From Nocardia asteroides (GTDB lineage: Bacteria > Actinomycetota > Actinomycetes > Mycobacteriales > Mycobacteriaceae), in contig CP082844.1 of NCBI GenBank assembly GCA_019930625.1, forward strand, positions 6,572,001-6,636,000: DNA of 64,000 nt, given 5' to 3'. Under the pieces are notes generated by a model. It made no database searches and was not told the DNA's origin. It worked only from the letters and a program-made list of their open reading frames with translations. Of this stretch, positions 1 through 8,445 are shown one piece after another; within the stretch, counting starts at the first letter, position 1, and every line of letters begins with the position of its first letter. The translations under genes were made by a program, and so were the position numbers.

Positions 1-286
1 TGTCCTTCTGCCAGGTGCGGGGATCCGCCGGGAAGTGATCGGGATCGTTGAGGATGCGCAGCGCGGTGTGGTAGCCGATCACCAAAGTGGCGGGCACATT
101 CGGCGATAACTCGACCGGAACGAGCGGACCGTACTTGCGGCGCATTTCGTGGTAGGCCTTGTGCGGGTCCTGCGCGTATTCCTCCGAATACAGCGAATAG
201 CGAGGACCGTCGGTGTCGATCGGCGAGCTGTGTCGAACGGGGCACCCGTTCGCAGCGTCGGACGGCGGGAAGTGTGGCGTGGTCAA
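1..286 (-). CDS. CYP157-like cytochrome P450, N-terminal part only
   Basis: Only the first 95 codons are in the window; the rest runs off the left edge. The protein matches the N-termini of the two complete paralogues to its right: a short Ser/Pro-rich head, a GCPVRH-like segment, an LYSEEYA-like segment, then the conserved stretch around VPATLVIGYHTALRILNDP. The start is a TTG with GGAG about nine bases upstream, the same unusual start codon used by the two paralogues. It lies about 200 bp downstream of the preceding P450 gene on the same strand and looks like the last visible member of a conservon-linked P450 array. The heme loop cannot be seen, so activity cannot be judged. Confidence 0.8.
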   Translation of the reverse strand, partial: MTTPHFPPSDAANGCPVRHSSPIDTDGPRYSLYSEEYAQDPHKAYHEMRRKYGPLVPVELSPNVPATLVIGYHTALRILNDPDHFPADPRTWQKD

Positions 287-489
287 AAGACAGAGCTCCA
301 GAGAACAAGCAGTCGACGAACGCGTTCGCCGCGCACGTGCGCGCGCGACGCGGTGGGTCGACTCGATGCGTGGTTATCGGCGACAGGCCGGCGCGCACCC
401 TCGTCGGCATGTGCGCAGGCGGCCTCTGAGCGGCTGCCTCCCTTCTGAATCGCGATCCCGCGTTCCTACCATCGCCGGACGGCTCGCGG

Positions 490-1785
490 CTAGGCCGGTT
501 CGCTCCCCTGCTGGTCCGGGAAGACAGGCAACGGAGGGGATTCGGGGAAGACAATCGGCAGCGCGGTGAGCGAACGGTGAAACGGGCCCGGCCGCCAGGC
601 CAGTTCTTCGGCGGGAACGGCCAGCCGCATCTCGGGCAACGCGTCGAGCAGCTGATCAATCGCGTCCTGGGCGATCAGATAGGCCACCGATCGGGCCGGG
701 CAGGCGTGCGGCCCGACGCTCCATGCGAGATGAGACCGGTTGTCGGTGTATACGCCGGTGTTGATCGCGGGATCGTTGTTGCATCCGGCCATGCTGATGA
801 CCACCGGCTGGTGCGCCGGTAGCCACACACCGTCGATCAGGATCGGCTGACGTGGAAACGTGACGCAATAGTTCGACAGCGGCGGATCGGTGAACAACAC
901 CTCGTCCAACGCGTCCCGCGTCGACAGGCTGCCACCGATGATGCCGCCGGCGAACCGCTGGTCGGTGAGCATCAGCCGCAGGGTGTTGATGATCAAGTTC
1001 TGCTGCGGCTCGATGCCCGCGCCGTAGAGCATCAGCACCTGCTGGACCATCTCCGTGTCGTCGAAATCGACGGGGTGCTGCAATATGCGGGAGACGATGT
1101 CGTCACCGGGCTGGGATCGTTTCAGCGCCACCAGTTCCGACATCGCGTCATTGAACATCGCGTTGCCCTGCTCGGCCTCCACGCCCTCGAACATCGCGGC
1201 CAGTCCCATCGCGGCCCGCTGCCCGATGTCCGGCGGGCAACCGAGCATGGCGTTGATCACCGCGAACGACAGCGGAAACGCGTACTGTGCGATCAGGTCG
1301 GCCGAGCCGTCCCGGCAGAAGCTGTTGATCAGCGGAACGGCGATCCGCTCCACCGTGGCCTGCAGTGCGAATTGGTCGATCTCATCGATGCCCGCGACCG
1401 TGGCCTGCCGGTAACGGGTGTGCTCCGGGCCGGAGTTGCGGATCGCCGCCGGACGCCATTCCAGCAGCGGCAAGACCGGGCAGTCGCTGGGGACGTTCTT
1501 CTGCCAGGTCCGCGAATCGGCCGGGAAATGGTCGGGATCGTTCAGGATGCGCAAGGCGGTGTGGTAACCGATCACCAGCGTGGCCGGCACGCCGGGCGCC
1601 AGTTCCACCGGCACCAGCGAACCGTACCGGCGGCGCATCTCTCGATAGACACTATGGGGATCCGCGGCGAATTCATCCGAGTACAGCGCGACCCGGGGGC
1701 CATCGGGGCCGACCGGTGAGCCGTGCCGGACGGGGCAGCCGCCCGACGACAGCGCGGACGATGACGAGGACTGTGGGGTGGTCAA
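490..1785 (-). CDS. CYP157-like cytochrome P450 without a canonical ExxR motif
   Basis: A 431-residue P450. The heme-ligand loop is recognisable as WSVGPHACPA with Cys362, although the usual Phe before the loop is Trp and the Gly after Cys-x is missing. The K-helix position reads LDEVLF (residues 293-298), so the normally invariant ExxR arginine is Phe. The I-helix reads GAGIEPQQ (255-262) in place of AGxxT, so the acid-alcohol pair used for oxygen activation is absent. Loss of ExxR is known for the CYP157 family of Streptomyces conservons, which fits the neighbours. The start is TTG at 1785 with GGAG seven bases upstream; longer in-frame starts reach into unrelated sequence. Redox partners and substrate cannot be inferred. 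Confidence 0.88.
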   Translation of the reverse strand: MTTPQSSSSSALSSGGCPVRHGSPVGPDGPRVALYSDEFAADPHSVYREMRRRYGSLVPVELAPGVPATLVIGYHTALRILNDPDHFPADSRTWQKNVPSDCPVLPLLEWRPAAIRNSGPEHTRYRQATVAGIDEIDQFALQATVERIAVPLINSFCRDGSADLIAQYAFPLSFAVINAMLGCPPDIGQRAAMGLAAMFEGVEAEQGNAMFNDAMSELVALKRSQPGDDIVSRILQHPVDFDDTEMVQQVLMLYGAGIEPQQNLIINTLRLMLTDQRFAGGIIGGSLSTRDALDEVLFTDPPLSNYCVTFPRQPILIDGVWLPAHQPVVISMAGCNNDPAINTGVYTDNRSHLAWSVGPHACPARSVAYLIAQDAIDQLLDALPEMRLAVPAEELAWRPGPFHRSLTALPIVFPESPPLPVFPDQQGSEPA

Positions 1786-1940
1786 AACGTGACTCCAAAG
1801 ACGGAACGTTCGACGAGCAGGGTAGGCGCATGACACGTGCCCAGCCGGAGGCCGGGTCGTCGTGCGGACGTGGCTGGATCCGACTCTACGCCGTAATCCA
1901 CTGGGGCACAGCATATCTCGTGCGCGAAATCGAGGCGATC

Positions 1941-2001
1941 GGGTGTCGGCGGACACCCTCTCCACCCGCGGCGGAACACCGCGTATCCGCGAGGGATACG
2001 C
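1941..2001. repeat. Two perfect inverted repeats between P450 genes
   Basis: Two hairpin-forming repeats lie in the 290-bp gap between consecutive leftward P450 genes. The first has 7-bp arms GGGTGTC/GACACCC around GGCG (1941-1958). The second has 8-bp arms GCGTATCC/GGATACGC around GCGAG (1981-2001). They could terminate the conservon transcript after the canonical P450 gene, or act as operator sites for the next P450 gene. No T-tract follows either arm, so the terminator reading is uncertain. Confidence 0.45.
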
Positions 2002-2076
2002 GGGTGATCGAGTCCGGCACGGGACGAACGAACTCCGCTGCCGACAGGTGTGATCGCAAAGCCCGTACGGGCCGGA

Positions 2077-3306
2077 CTACTCCGCAGCCTCCAGGAACAC
2101 CGGCAGCTCGGAGTGACCGTTGGAGATGAAGCTGGGCACGGGGCGCAGCTCGGACGGGTCGGCCGCCAGGCGCATGTCCGGGAAGCGACGGAAGAGCGCC
2201 GGGAGGGCGATCTCGGCTTCCAGCCGGGCCAGCGGCGCGCCCAGGCAGTGGTGCGCTCCGTAGCCGAAGGCCAAATGCTCCTTGACCGACCGACGCACGT
2301 CGAACTCGCCCGCGGTGGCGCCGTGCACCTTCGGATCGCGGTTGGCCGCCACGTAGGAGGCCAGGATCGCCTCGCCCTTGGGAATCCGGACGCCCGCGAT
2401 GTCGATGTCCTCGACGGCGTAGCGCAGCGGCAGGTGCGCGACCGGCGCCTCGAAGCGCAGCGACTCCTCCACCACATCCGACCAGGGGGTCCGGCCCTCC
2501 GCCACGTCGGCTCGCTGATCCGGGCGAGTGAGCAACGCGTAGATGGCCTGATCGAGCAGGTTCACCGTCGTCTCGTGCCCGGCGTTGATGACCAGCATCA
2601 GCGTGTCGACGAGTTCCTTCTCGGCCAGCCGCGAGCCGTCCTCCTCGTCCCGGCTGGCGATCAGCACGCTCGTGATGTCGTCGCCGGGCGTCTCCCGACG
2701 GTATGCCACGAGTTCGCTGATCAGCCGGAACATCTCGAGATAGTTGGCCTGGGCCTCCTCCGGCCCGAACGAGGTGTCGAAGAACCCGTCGACGCATTTC
2801 CGCACGCCGGGGCCCAGATGTTCGGGCACACCCATCAGTTCGGTGATGACCTGGATGGGCACCGGGTAGGCGTAACCCTCACGCAGGTCGACCGCCGCGC
2901 CACGCGGGGTCGCCGCGAGGCGGTCGAGCAGCTCGGCGGTGATCGCTTCGATGCGCGGTCGAAGCGCCACGGTGCGACGGTGCGTGAACGCGGGCGCGAC
3001 CAGCTTGCGCAGCCGCCGATGTTCGGCGCCGTAGGCGGTGAACATATTGTCGACCGCCACCCAGGGGTGCAGCGGCCACTCCTCGGTGATCTCGCCGTTC
3101 ATGAACGCCGCCCAGTGCTGCCGGGGATCCTTCGACACGCGGGGGTCGGCCAGCAGGCTCTTCAGCACGACGGCATCGGTGATGGACCACGCGGGCACCC
3201 CGCCGGGCAGTTCCACCAGGGCCACCGGCCCGCGCTCGCGCAGCCGCGCAGCCTCGCCTTGGATATCGGAACCGGTCAGGTCCAAGACAATCGGCTCTTG
3301 CGACAT
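2077..3306 (-). CDS. Canonical cytochrome P450 (conservon partner, CYP154-like context)
   Basis: A 409-residue soluble bacterial P450 with all classical signatures: I-helix AGHETT (242-247), K-helix ExxR in EESLRF (Arg284), and heme loop FGYGAHHCLG with Cys354. It therefore differs sharply from the flanking P450s that lack ExxR. It begins with ATG behind AAGGAGAG only 12 bp after the stop of the upstream CYP157-like gene, so the two are almost certainly co-transcribed. In Streptomyces conservons a CYP157-type gene is commonly paired with a CYP154-type gene; this pair has that arrangement. The subfamily assignment rests on context, not on alignment. No ferredoxin gene is adjacent. Confidence 0.93.
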   Translation of the reverse strand: MSQEPIVLDLTGSDIQGEAARLRERGPVALVELPGGVPAWSITDAVVLKSLLADPRVSKDPRQHWAAFMNGEITEEWPLHPWVAVDNMFTAYGAEHRRLRKLVAPAFTHRRTVALRPRIEAITAELLDRLAATPRGAAVDLREGYAYPVPIQVITELMGVPEHLGPGVRKCVDGFFDTSFGPEEAQANYLEMFRLISELVAYRRETPGDDITSVLIASRDEEDGSRLAEKELVDTLMLVINAGHETTVNLLDQAIYALLTRPDQRADVAEGRTPWSDVVEESLRFEAPVAHLPLRYAVEDIDIAGVRIPKGEAILASYVAANRDPKVHGATAGEFDVRRSVKEHLAFGYGAHHCLGAPLARLEAEIALPALFRRFPDMRLAADPSELRPVPSFISNGHSELPVFLEAAE

Positions 3307-3318
3307 CGGACGCTCTCC

Positions 3319-4590
3319 TTACACCAGGTTCAACGGAGGGGACTTGGGGAAGACGACCGGCAGGGCCGCCAACGCCCGGTGGAAAGGGCCGGGACGCCAG
3401 ACCACTTCGTCCGCGGGTATGGCCAGCCGCATTTCGGGGAGAGCGTCGAGGAGCTGGTCGATGGCTTCTTGGACGACCACGGACGCCACCGACTTCGCGG
3501 GGCAGGCGTGCGGTCCGACCGCCCACGCCAGATGCGAGCGGTTGCCTGCGCGGTCACCGCCGCGGATGGCCGGGTCGTTGTTGCAGGCGGCGAGACTCAC
3601 CAGCACCGGCTGGTGCGCGGGCAACCAGGTGTTGTCGACCAGGATGGGTTGCCGCGGATAGGTGATGCAGAAGTTCGCCATCGGCGGGTCGTTGAACAGC
3701 ACCTCGTCCAGCGCGTCGCGCGTCGACAGGCTGCCGCCCAGAACCTCACCGCCGAAACGGTCGTCGGTGAGCATCAACAGCAGCGTGTTGGTGATCAGGT
3801 TCTGCTGTGGCTCGATCCCCGCACCGTAGAGGCTGATCAGGTTCGAGAGCATTTCCTCGTCGTCGAGCTTGGCCGGGTGATGGGCCAACCGGGACGTGAC
3901 GTCGTCGCCGGGCTCCGCGCGGCGCTGGTGGATCAGCTCCATCAATGCCTCGGAGAGCATCTGCATGCCCTTGGCCGCCTCGACGGTGTCGAACAGCATG
4001 GCCATACCGGTCGCGACCCGCTGCCCCAGTTCGGTGGAGCAGCCGACGATCCGGTTGAGCACCTCGAAGACGAGCGGGAACGCGTACTGCGTCACCAGAT
4101 CGGCGGAGCCCTTCGCGCAGAAGGTGTTGATCAGCGGAATGGCGATACGCTCGACCATCGAGTGCACCTCGTGCAGGTCGATGGCGTCGATGCTGGCGGT
4201 GTAAGCGCCCCGGTAGCGGGCATGCGCGGCGCCGCTGTTGCGGAGGGCGTTCGGGTACCACTCCATCATCGGCCGGATGGGCGAGTCCTCGGGAATGTTC
4301 TTCTGCCAGATGCGGGGATCGGCGGGAAAGTGCTCAGGATCGTTCAGGATCCGCAGGGCTTCCTGGTATCCGATCACCAGGGTGGCGGGGACTCCGGGCG
4401 ACAATTCGATCGGGACCAGCGAACCGTGGCGCCTGCGCATCTCCCGGTAGACCCCGTGCGGGTCGGCCGCGAATCCCTCCGCGTACAGCGGGATCCGGGG
4501 GCCGTCGGTGTCGATCGGCGATCCGTGCGCGACCGGGCAGGCGCCACGGGATAGGTGCGCGGGGTAGGTCGAGGACTGCGGCGTGGTCAA
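3319..4590 (-). CDS. CYP157-like P450 of the conservon (CvnE/RarE-type)
   Basis: A 423-residue paralogue of the leftmost P450s. The heme loop reads WAVGPHACPA, the K-helix position reads DEVLF in place of ExxR, and the I-helix has GAGIEPQQ without the acid-threonine pair. The TTG start at 4590 overlaps the stop of the preceding GTPase gene in a TTGA junction, with GGAG eight bases upstream, indicating translational coupling. In Streptomyces the equivalent operon position is held by RarE, a P450 acting with the RarA-D conservon proteins; a membrane-associated signalling or anchoring role is inferred from that. The missing catalytic residues leave open whether it performs normal monooxygenation. 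Confidence 0.9.
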   Translation of the reverse strand: MTTPQSSTYPAHLSRGACPVAHGSPIDTDGPRIPLYAEGFAADPHGVYREMRRRHGSLVPIELSPGVPATLVIGYQEALRILNDPEHFPADPRIWQKNIPEDSPIRPMMEWYPNALRNSGAAHARYRGAYTASIDAIDLHEVHSMVERIAIPLINTFCAKGSADLVTQYAFPLVFEVLNRIVGCSTELGQRVATGMAMLFDTVEAAKGMQMLSEALMELIHQRRAEPGDDVTSRLAHHPAKLDDEEMLSNLISLYGAGIEPQQNLITNTLLLMLTDDRFGGEVLGGSLSTRDALDEVLFNDPPMANFCITYPRQPILVDNTWLPAHQPVLVSLAACNNDPAIRGGDRAGNRSHLAWAVGPHACPAKSVASVVVQEAIDQLLDALPEMRLAIPADEVVWRPGPFHRALAALPVVFPKSPPLNLV

Positions 4591-5192
4591 ATGCGCGACT
4601 CCAAACGGTGGAACAAGAATTCGACTAGCGTGATCAGTGAGCGCAGGCAAGTGCCCCGGTCACGCGCGTCCAGCGTCGTCAGCGGCGTGCCGGGTTCCAG
4701 ATCGAGGGCATCGCGCACCTCGTCGAGCGGGTAGGGGCGCGCTCCTTCGAACTGGTTGACTGCCACCGAATACGGGACGCCGCGCTCCTCGAGCACCGAC
4801 AGCACCTCGTCGGACTTCTCGATGCGACGGGTGTCGACAAGCACGAGCGCGCCGAGCGCACCGCGAGCCAGCTCCTCCCACAAAGGGACGAAACGCTGCT
4901 GCCCCGGCGTGCCGAACAGGTAGAGGGCGAGTTTGGGACTGAGCGTGATGCGGCCGAAGTCCATCGCGACCGTGGTCTGCGACTTGCCGGGCAGCCCGGC
5001 CATATCGTCCACGCCGACGCTGGCCTCGGTGATGGTCTCCTCGGTGCGCAGCGGCTTGATCTCCGAGACGCTGCTCACGAACGTGGTCTTGCCGACACCG
5101 AAGTTGCCGGCCACCAGCAGTTTCACCGAGCGGGTCACGGTCTCCGGCACGTAGTCGACGGCGCGATCAGACGGCGAGAGCACGGAGCCCAT
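4587..5192 (-). CDS. cvnD: Conservon small GTPase (CvnD-like)
   Basis: A 201-residue Ras-like GTPase of the MglA/CvnD type. It has a P-loop GNFGVGKT (29-36), a GTPGQ switch II motif (94-98) and a VNQF segment (145-148) at the G4 position in place of NKxD, as is usual in this family. Conservon GTPases are thought to work with the Roadblock and sensor proteins in a membrane-associated, G-protein-like signalling complex. The gene overlaps the DUF742 gene upstream by 26 bp and the CYP157-like gene downstream by 4 bp, fixing it within one operon. No prenylation or signal motif is seen. Confidence 0.94.
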   Translation of the reverse strand: MGSVLSPSDRAVDYVPETVTRSVKLLVAGNFGVGKTTFVSSVSEIKPLRTEETITEASVGVDDMAGLPGKSQTTVAMDFGRITLSPKLALYLFGTPGQQRFVPLWEELARGALGALVLVDTRRIEKSDEVLSVLEERGVPYSVAVNQFEGARPYPLDEVRDALDLEPGTPLTTLDARDRGTCLRSLITLVEFLFHRLESRI

Positions 5193-5517
5193 TGAGTACC
5201 TCCTCCAGCAGAGCGATCTCCGGCAGGGACTCGGCCGGGGTGGGGGTGACCAGGTGCCCGCCGTCCATCAGATCGGACGTGACGATCTTGACGACGGACG
5301 GCGGCAGGTCGAGGTACGCCGCGATCTCGGCGATCGACAGCGCACCCCGACGGCTGCACAGGGCCATGACCCGGCGCGCATCGGGCGACGCGCCGGGGAG
5401 TGGATCTTTGGCGGTCAGGACCAAAGTGACCAGGTCCAGCTCGCGAGTGGGACGCGTACGCCCTCCGGTGCGCACATAAGCCCGGACGAGGTCCGGGTCG
5501 CGCCGCGGCTTGCTCAT
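5167..5517 (-). CDS. cvnC: DUF742 conservon protein (CvnC-like)
   Basis: A 116-residue DUF742 protein. A basic N-terminus (MSKPRRDPDLVRAYV) is followed by the family's Gly/Arg/Thr-rich segment and a helical region resembling a winged helix (roughly residues 50-90, SIAEIAAYLDLPPSVVKI). Such proteins are the third component of conservons, between the Roadblock protein and the GTPase, and this gene occupies exactly that position. Its biochemical role is not established; the helix-turn-helix-like segment suggests macromolecular binding. It starts 73 bp after the Roadblock gene stop and overlaps the GTPase gene. Confidence 0.92.
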   Translation of the reverse strand: MSKPRRDPDLVRAYVRTGGRTRPTRELDLVTLVLTAKDPLPGASPDARRVMALCSRRGALSIAEIAAYLDLPPSVVKIVTSDLMDGGHLVTPTPAESLPEIALLEEVLNGLRALAV

Positions 5518-5590
5518 GACGGCACCTCGCGCTTGCTCGGCTCCGTGATGCCCAGCGGCGCAGTACCTTTGACTCGCTCGCTGCGCTCGA

Positions 5591-6016
5591 TCATGGCATT
5601 TCGCTGCCGTCTACGCGCCTGCGCGGCTGGCTGCCGAGCTCGCGCCCGACCCGGCCTGCGAGCTCGTTCATCCGGTGTGCGACGAGGCCCACATCGATGT
5701 CGTTGGTGGTCGCGACGCCCAGTAGCGCGCCCTCCCCCGCCGCGGTGATGAGGATCATTCCCTGGTCGTACTCGGTCATGTTCTGCCGCACGCCGTTGGC
5801 GGAGTCGCCGCAGAACTCACCGAGCGCCTTGCCGAGTGAGCGCAGGCCGGAGGCCGCCGCGGAGAAGCGTTCCGCCTCGTCGCGAGCGATCCCCGCGGAG
5901 TGCGCGATCCGCAGGCCGTCGTCGGACAGCAACACCGCGAACCGCACACCCGGGATACTGAGATCTTCGAGTAGCCAGCCCAGTTTGTTGCTGCTGTCGG
6001 TCACGGGTGTGGCCAT
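5591..6016 (-). CDS. cvnB: Roadblock/LC7-domain protein (CvnB-like)
   Basis: A 141-residue Roadblock/LC7 protein. A helix containing LGWLLEDL is followed by a strand ending FAVLLSDDGL, then a helix rich in Ala/Glu and a second strand pattern MILITAAGEGALLGV, the order expected for the family. Roadblock proteins regulate small Ras-like GTPases, and in conservons they partner with the CvnD GTPase and CvnA sensor. The start overlaps the sensor stop by one base (TGATG), indicating coupled translation. Confidence 0.93.
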   Translation of the reverse strand: MATPVTDSSNKLGWLLEDLSIPGVRFAVLLSDDGLRIAHSAGIARDEAERFSAAASGLRSLGKALGEFCGDSANGVRQNMTEYDQGMILITAAGEGALLGVATTNDIDVGLVAHRMNELAGRVGRELGSQPRRRVDGSEMP

Positions 6017-7386
6017 CAGGATGTCATCCCTTCCGTGTCATCAGATGCGGCGGCGCGGCCGCTCTTGGAGCCGGTATGCCAAGCTGCGGCGACCTCGGGG
6101 CGAGCCAGCCCCGGTTCGGTGCGCGGCCCCACCGGGGCTAGCGCGACCGTCCTGCGTCGCCGCTTGGGTAACCCCCCGCTGGTGATCTCGCTCACCGTCA
6201 GCGAATGCTCGTCGTCGCCGGGCTGCTCGCTCGGCGCGGCGGGCGCGGGAACCGTTGCCGGCTCCGGTTTTGCCTCGGTCACGGGCGCGACCTCCTGGAC
6301 GTTCTGCGGTGTGACCAGCAGCGACTCCGGGATGTAGACCATCGCGCGCATGCCGCCGTAGACGTTCGGGCCATCGATGTAGACGGTGAAACCGTAGCGG
6401 CGGGCCAGCGCGGCGATACCCGGGAAGCCGACCTTCGGCGAAGGGCCGAGCTGGTGGATGTCGACGGGCCGCTCGTGCGCGAGCACTTGGCGAGCCTCCT
6501 CCATCTGCTCGGCGTTCATCCGCACGCCCGCGTCATCGATGATGACGGTGACGCCGTGATGGCCCTCCTGGAAGTTGACGTCCACGTAGGAAGTCGGCGG
6601 GGAGTACCGCAACGCGTTGTCCAGCAGGGTCGCCAGCGTGTGCACGAGCGGTTCCACCGCGCGGCTGATCACGACGCGGTCGAGCTGGTTGGGTCGCACC
6701 CGCAGGTATTCGCGGACGCGGCCGATGGCGCCGCCGACCACGTCGGTCAGCGTCTGCGCGGGCCAGCGACGGCCGGGCAGGCCACCGCAGACGATCACGT
6801 AGGACTGCGCCTGGCGGATCATCTGCTGCACGGTGTGGTCGATACGGGTGAGCGTTTCGTACACCTGGTCGTCGCGATGCTCACGCAGCGCGGCGCTCAC
6901 CACCTGGCTGACGTCCGCGCCGAGGCTGACCACGGAGGTGCCGAAGGAACGGACGGCGGCGCTGGTCGCCTGGCGCGACGCCGAGGCCACCTCGGTGCGC
7001 GCGGCCTCTTCGGCGGCCTTGATCGCCTGCTGCGCTTCGTTGTTGGTCAGGTCCCTGGTCTCCGAGCGGATGAGGCTCAGATCGTCGGCGTACCGCTCGG
7101 AGATCCACCGCAGGATCTGCGCGAGCCGCGAATTCTCCATGCCCGCCTGGACTTCGACCGGGGGAACCTGCGACTCGAACCGGCGGATCGATTCGGCCAC
7201 CGCGGGTAGCGTGGTGGCGGCGAACCGCTCGAGCGTGTCCTCTGTCGCGCGCTGTTCCCTGGTCAGGGCCTCGACCTTGGCTCGCTGAGCCTTGGCATAC
7301 TGCACTGCGTACAACGCCCCCGCTACGGCGATCACCAAAGCGGCGGCGAGGATCCATGAAAGCACCACGGCGATATCTTGATTCAT
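6016..7386 (-). CDS. cvnA: Conservon sensor ATPase (CvnA-like histidine-kinase-type protein)
   Basis: A 456-residue membrane sensor. One transmembrane helix (about residues 6-28) is followed by a long helical, coiled-coil-like cytoplasmic region to about 180. A DH dipeptide at 183-184 sits at the phosphoacceptor-like position, and an HATPase_c domain follows with N-box LLDNALRYSPP (Asn257) and G-box DDAG (284-287). The C-terminal 90 residues are Pro/Ala/Glu-rich and probably disordered. There is no large extracellular sensor loop, which suits a conservon protein sensing in or near the membrane. It is the first gene of the operon leading to the Roadblock, DUF742, GTPase and P450 genes. Confidence 0.93.
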   Translation of the reverse strand: MNQDIAVVLSWILAAALVIAVAGALYAVQYAKAQRAKVEALTREQRATEDTLERFAATTLPAVAESIRRFESQVPPVEVQAGMENSRLAQILRWISERYADDLSLIRSETRDLTNNEAQQAIKAAEEAARTEVASASRQATSAAVRSFGTSVVSLGADVSQVVSAALREHRDDQVYETLTRIDHTVQQMIRQAQSYVIVCGGLPGRRWPAQTLTDVVGGAIGRVREYLRVRPNQLDRVVISRAVEPLVHTLATLLDNALRYSPPTSYVDVNFQEGHHGVTVIIDDAGVRMNAEQMEEARQVLAHERPVDIHQLGPSPKVGFPGIAALARRYGFTVYIDGPNVYGGMRAMVYIPESLLVTPQNVQEVAPVTEAKPEPATVPAPAAPSEQPGDDEHSLTVSEITSGGLPKRRRRTVALAPVGPRTEPGLARPEVAAAWHTGSKSGRAAASDDTEGMTS

Positions 7387-8004
7387 CAGTTCTTTCGTCG
7401 TTGACTGGTCTCGAGGAATCGGCCCACTGCCATCCTGCTTCGCTCGCCTTCCCTCGCCTGCCGACCATGAACGGACCGGTCGGTGGGGTCCGCGTCGGAG
7501 TACCGGAAACCCCGCGGCGGCACCGGCACTCGCCGAGAGTGCCTACCGCACAGTGCCCGCAGGACAGGCGATTACATGTCAATCGCCGACCGCCCGGATC
7601 ATATCCGAACGGTAACCAGAACCCGACCATTCGCACATTAGCAGCATTCCGGAGAAGTCTCTGCCGATCCCACCGACACTTTCGGTTTCCCGGAGCTGGG
7701 ACGATACGTGCCGCCGATCGCGACATTGCTGCGCAATACTGTTGGGCTGCCATACAAGTCGTACCCCGTTTGCGCTGCAAACGGAACCGCAGGTCAGGTG
7801 GACTTCAGCGGAGGCGGGCCACCGCTGTCGACGACGGCGGCCCCCGGCGGCCGGAACCGCCCAGTGGAATGGACGCTCACTGACACATCAACAAAAGTAT
7901 TGCCGGCCGCTGGAATTCGACTACGAAGGGTCGTGTTCACCTCGGGGCCGAGCGTCCGCGCCCTCACAACGGGGCGGACCAGCGGTACCGGATACCATGC
8001 GCCC
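7387..8004. other. Gene-poor stretch upstream of the conservon
   Basis: This 618-bp gap separates the start of the conservon from the SRPBCC gene on the other strand, so both promoters should lie here. One perfect inverted repeat is visible at 7525-7543 (GGCACTC, five-base loop, GAGTGCC), about 140 bp upstream of the conservon start. The short open frames crossing the gap show no recognisable domain or good ribosome binding site. I see no RNA gene. Confidence 0.5.
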
Positions 8005-8436
8005 ATGGCAAAGCTGAAGGTCTCGGTCGACGTCCCGATCTCGCCGGAGGAGGCCTGGGCGCACACCTCCGACCTCGCCGAACTCGACAAATGGCTGACC
8101 ATGCACGAAGCCTGGCGCGGCGAGGTGCCCGCCGAGCTGACCGTCGGCACCCAACTGGTCGGCATCGCCTCGGTGAAGGGGCTGCGCAATCGGGTCACCT
8201 GGACGGTTCGGGCCGCCGAGCCGCCGAGCCGCCTGCATCTGACCGGCGCGGGCAAGGGCGGCACCAAGCTGGGCCTGCAACTGCTCGTCGCCCCGAAGGG
8301 CCCGGGCTCGGAGGTCACCGTCGACATCGAACTCGGCGGCGCGCCGCTGTTCGGCCCGATCGGCGCCGGGGTGGCCCGGGCGGTCAAAGGCGATATCGAA
8401 CGCTCCCTCGACCGCTTCATCGCACTTTACGGCTGA
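8005..8436 (+). CDS. SRPBCC-family protein of the Rv0910 type
   Basis: A 143-residue SRPBCC (START-like) protein. The sequence pattern (MAKLKVSVDVPI at the start, DLAELDKWLTMHEAW, LGGAPLFGPIGAGVARAVKGDIERSLDRF near the end) closely follows mycobacterial Rv0910, which is annotated as the toxin of the Rv0909-Rv0910 pair. No small antitoxin-like gene is adjacent: the downstream gene converges from the other strand. It is therefore either an orphan or a lipid/small-ligand-binding protein. I start it at the ATG preceding MAKLKVS because family similarity begins there; the upstream in-frame extension is low-complexity and lacks a ribosome binding site. Confidence 0.8.
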   Translation: MAKLKVSVDVPISPEEAWAHTSDLAELDKWLTMHEAWRGEVPAELTVGTQLVGIASVKGLRNRVTWTVRAAEPPSRLHLTGAGKGGTKLGLQLLVAPKGPGSEVTVDIELGGAPLFGPIGAGVARAVKGDIERSLDRFIALYG

Positions 8437-8445
8437 CCCCGGCCG

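Noticed and set aside
2050..4554. An 834-codon plus-strand frame across the P450 genes
   Set aside because: It is the antisense shadow of two P450 genes with intact motifs and conserved overlaps.
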